A DNA stretch of 50,428 bases, from the NCBI GenBank assembly GCA_030612705.1, contig JAUWNI010000012.1, positions 1 to 50,428 of the forward strand. The letters run 5' to 3'. Positions within the stretch are counted from its first letter, which is position 1. Every line of letters starts with the position of its first letter. Source of the stretch: Phycisphaerae bacterium. GTDB lineage: Bacteria > Planctomycetota > Phycisphaerae > UBA1845 > Fen-1342. Below are positions 50,416 through 50,428 of the stretch, one piece after another. The position numbers and the translations under genes were made by a program. The notes under the pieces were generated by a model. That model was given only the letters and a program-made list of their open reading frames with translations, did not search any database and was not told the origin of the DNA.

Positions 50416-50428
50416 TACGGCCCGTATG

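Overview
This 50.4 kb window is GC-rich bacterial chromosome that looks like a member of the Planctomycetota, probably Phycisphaerae-like and possibly from an uncultured lineage. The clues are exported proteins ending in dockerin-like Asn/Asp repeats, a giant secreted protease with two blocks of DCNxNGxPDxC calcium-binding-type repeats, an LL-diaminopimelate aminotransferase, a KorA/KorB 2-oxoacid:ferredoxin oxidoreductase, and intergenic DNA packed with palindromic and 7-8 bp tandem repeats. This assignment rests on protein style only. No rRNA or tRNA gene was found.

Layout. 0.1-10.2 kb: a cation-efflux transporter diverges from metK, followed by a GT-C-like membrane protein and a co-directional set of a membrane-anchored MutS-like ATPase, a PPDK regulatory protein and pyruvate phosphate dikinase. 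The dikinase carries a histone H1-like basic tail. 10.2-13.1 kb is an accessory, repeat-laden stretch with a decayed gene end and a HEPN-type protein. 13.2-20.1 kb holds dodecin, inositol-phosphate synthase, a trans-sulfuration enzyme, a flavin reductase, a 57-residue exported peptide, a MoxR ATPase and a PIN-PhoH protein. 20.2-21.5 kb has no credible protein gene. It looks like one ~965-nt structured RNA closed by a long-range helix that runs straight into a U-tract, and is the most interesting object here.

21.7-30.3 kb: a YkgJ-type Cys-cluster protein, thioredoxin, a B12-binding radical SAM enzyme, korAB, dapL and folK. 30.3-35.2 kb: ispE, a dockerin protein, prfA, rpmE and an orphan LolD/MacB-type ABC ATPase. 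34.9-41.7 kb: a second GT-C membrane protein whose reading frame runs antisense into the ABC gene, a radical SAM/SPASM-like protein, a purple-acid-phosphatase-like enzyme, a HEAT-repeat protein and coaD. 41.8-49.0 kb: the 1854-residue subtilisin/beta-helix/dockerin protein and a ChaN-like lipoprotein. The right end holds a frameshifted remnant of a glutamate-synthase-type oxidoreductase and a small protein resembling phage structural domains.

Most genes are metabolic or translational housekeeping: pyruvate/PEP interconversion with its regulator, ferredoxin-linked 2-oxoacid metabolism, SAM, lysine/peptidoglycan, folate, isoprenoid and CoA synthesis, and termination of translation. They are interleaved with envelope and secreted proteins. 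Nearly every gap over 100 bp contains palindromic repeat modules, and one module sits in frame inside a coding region.
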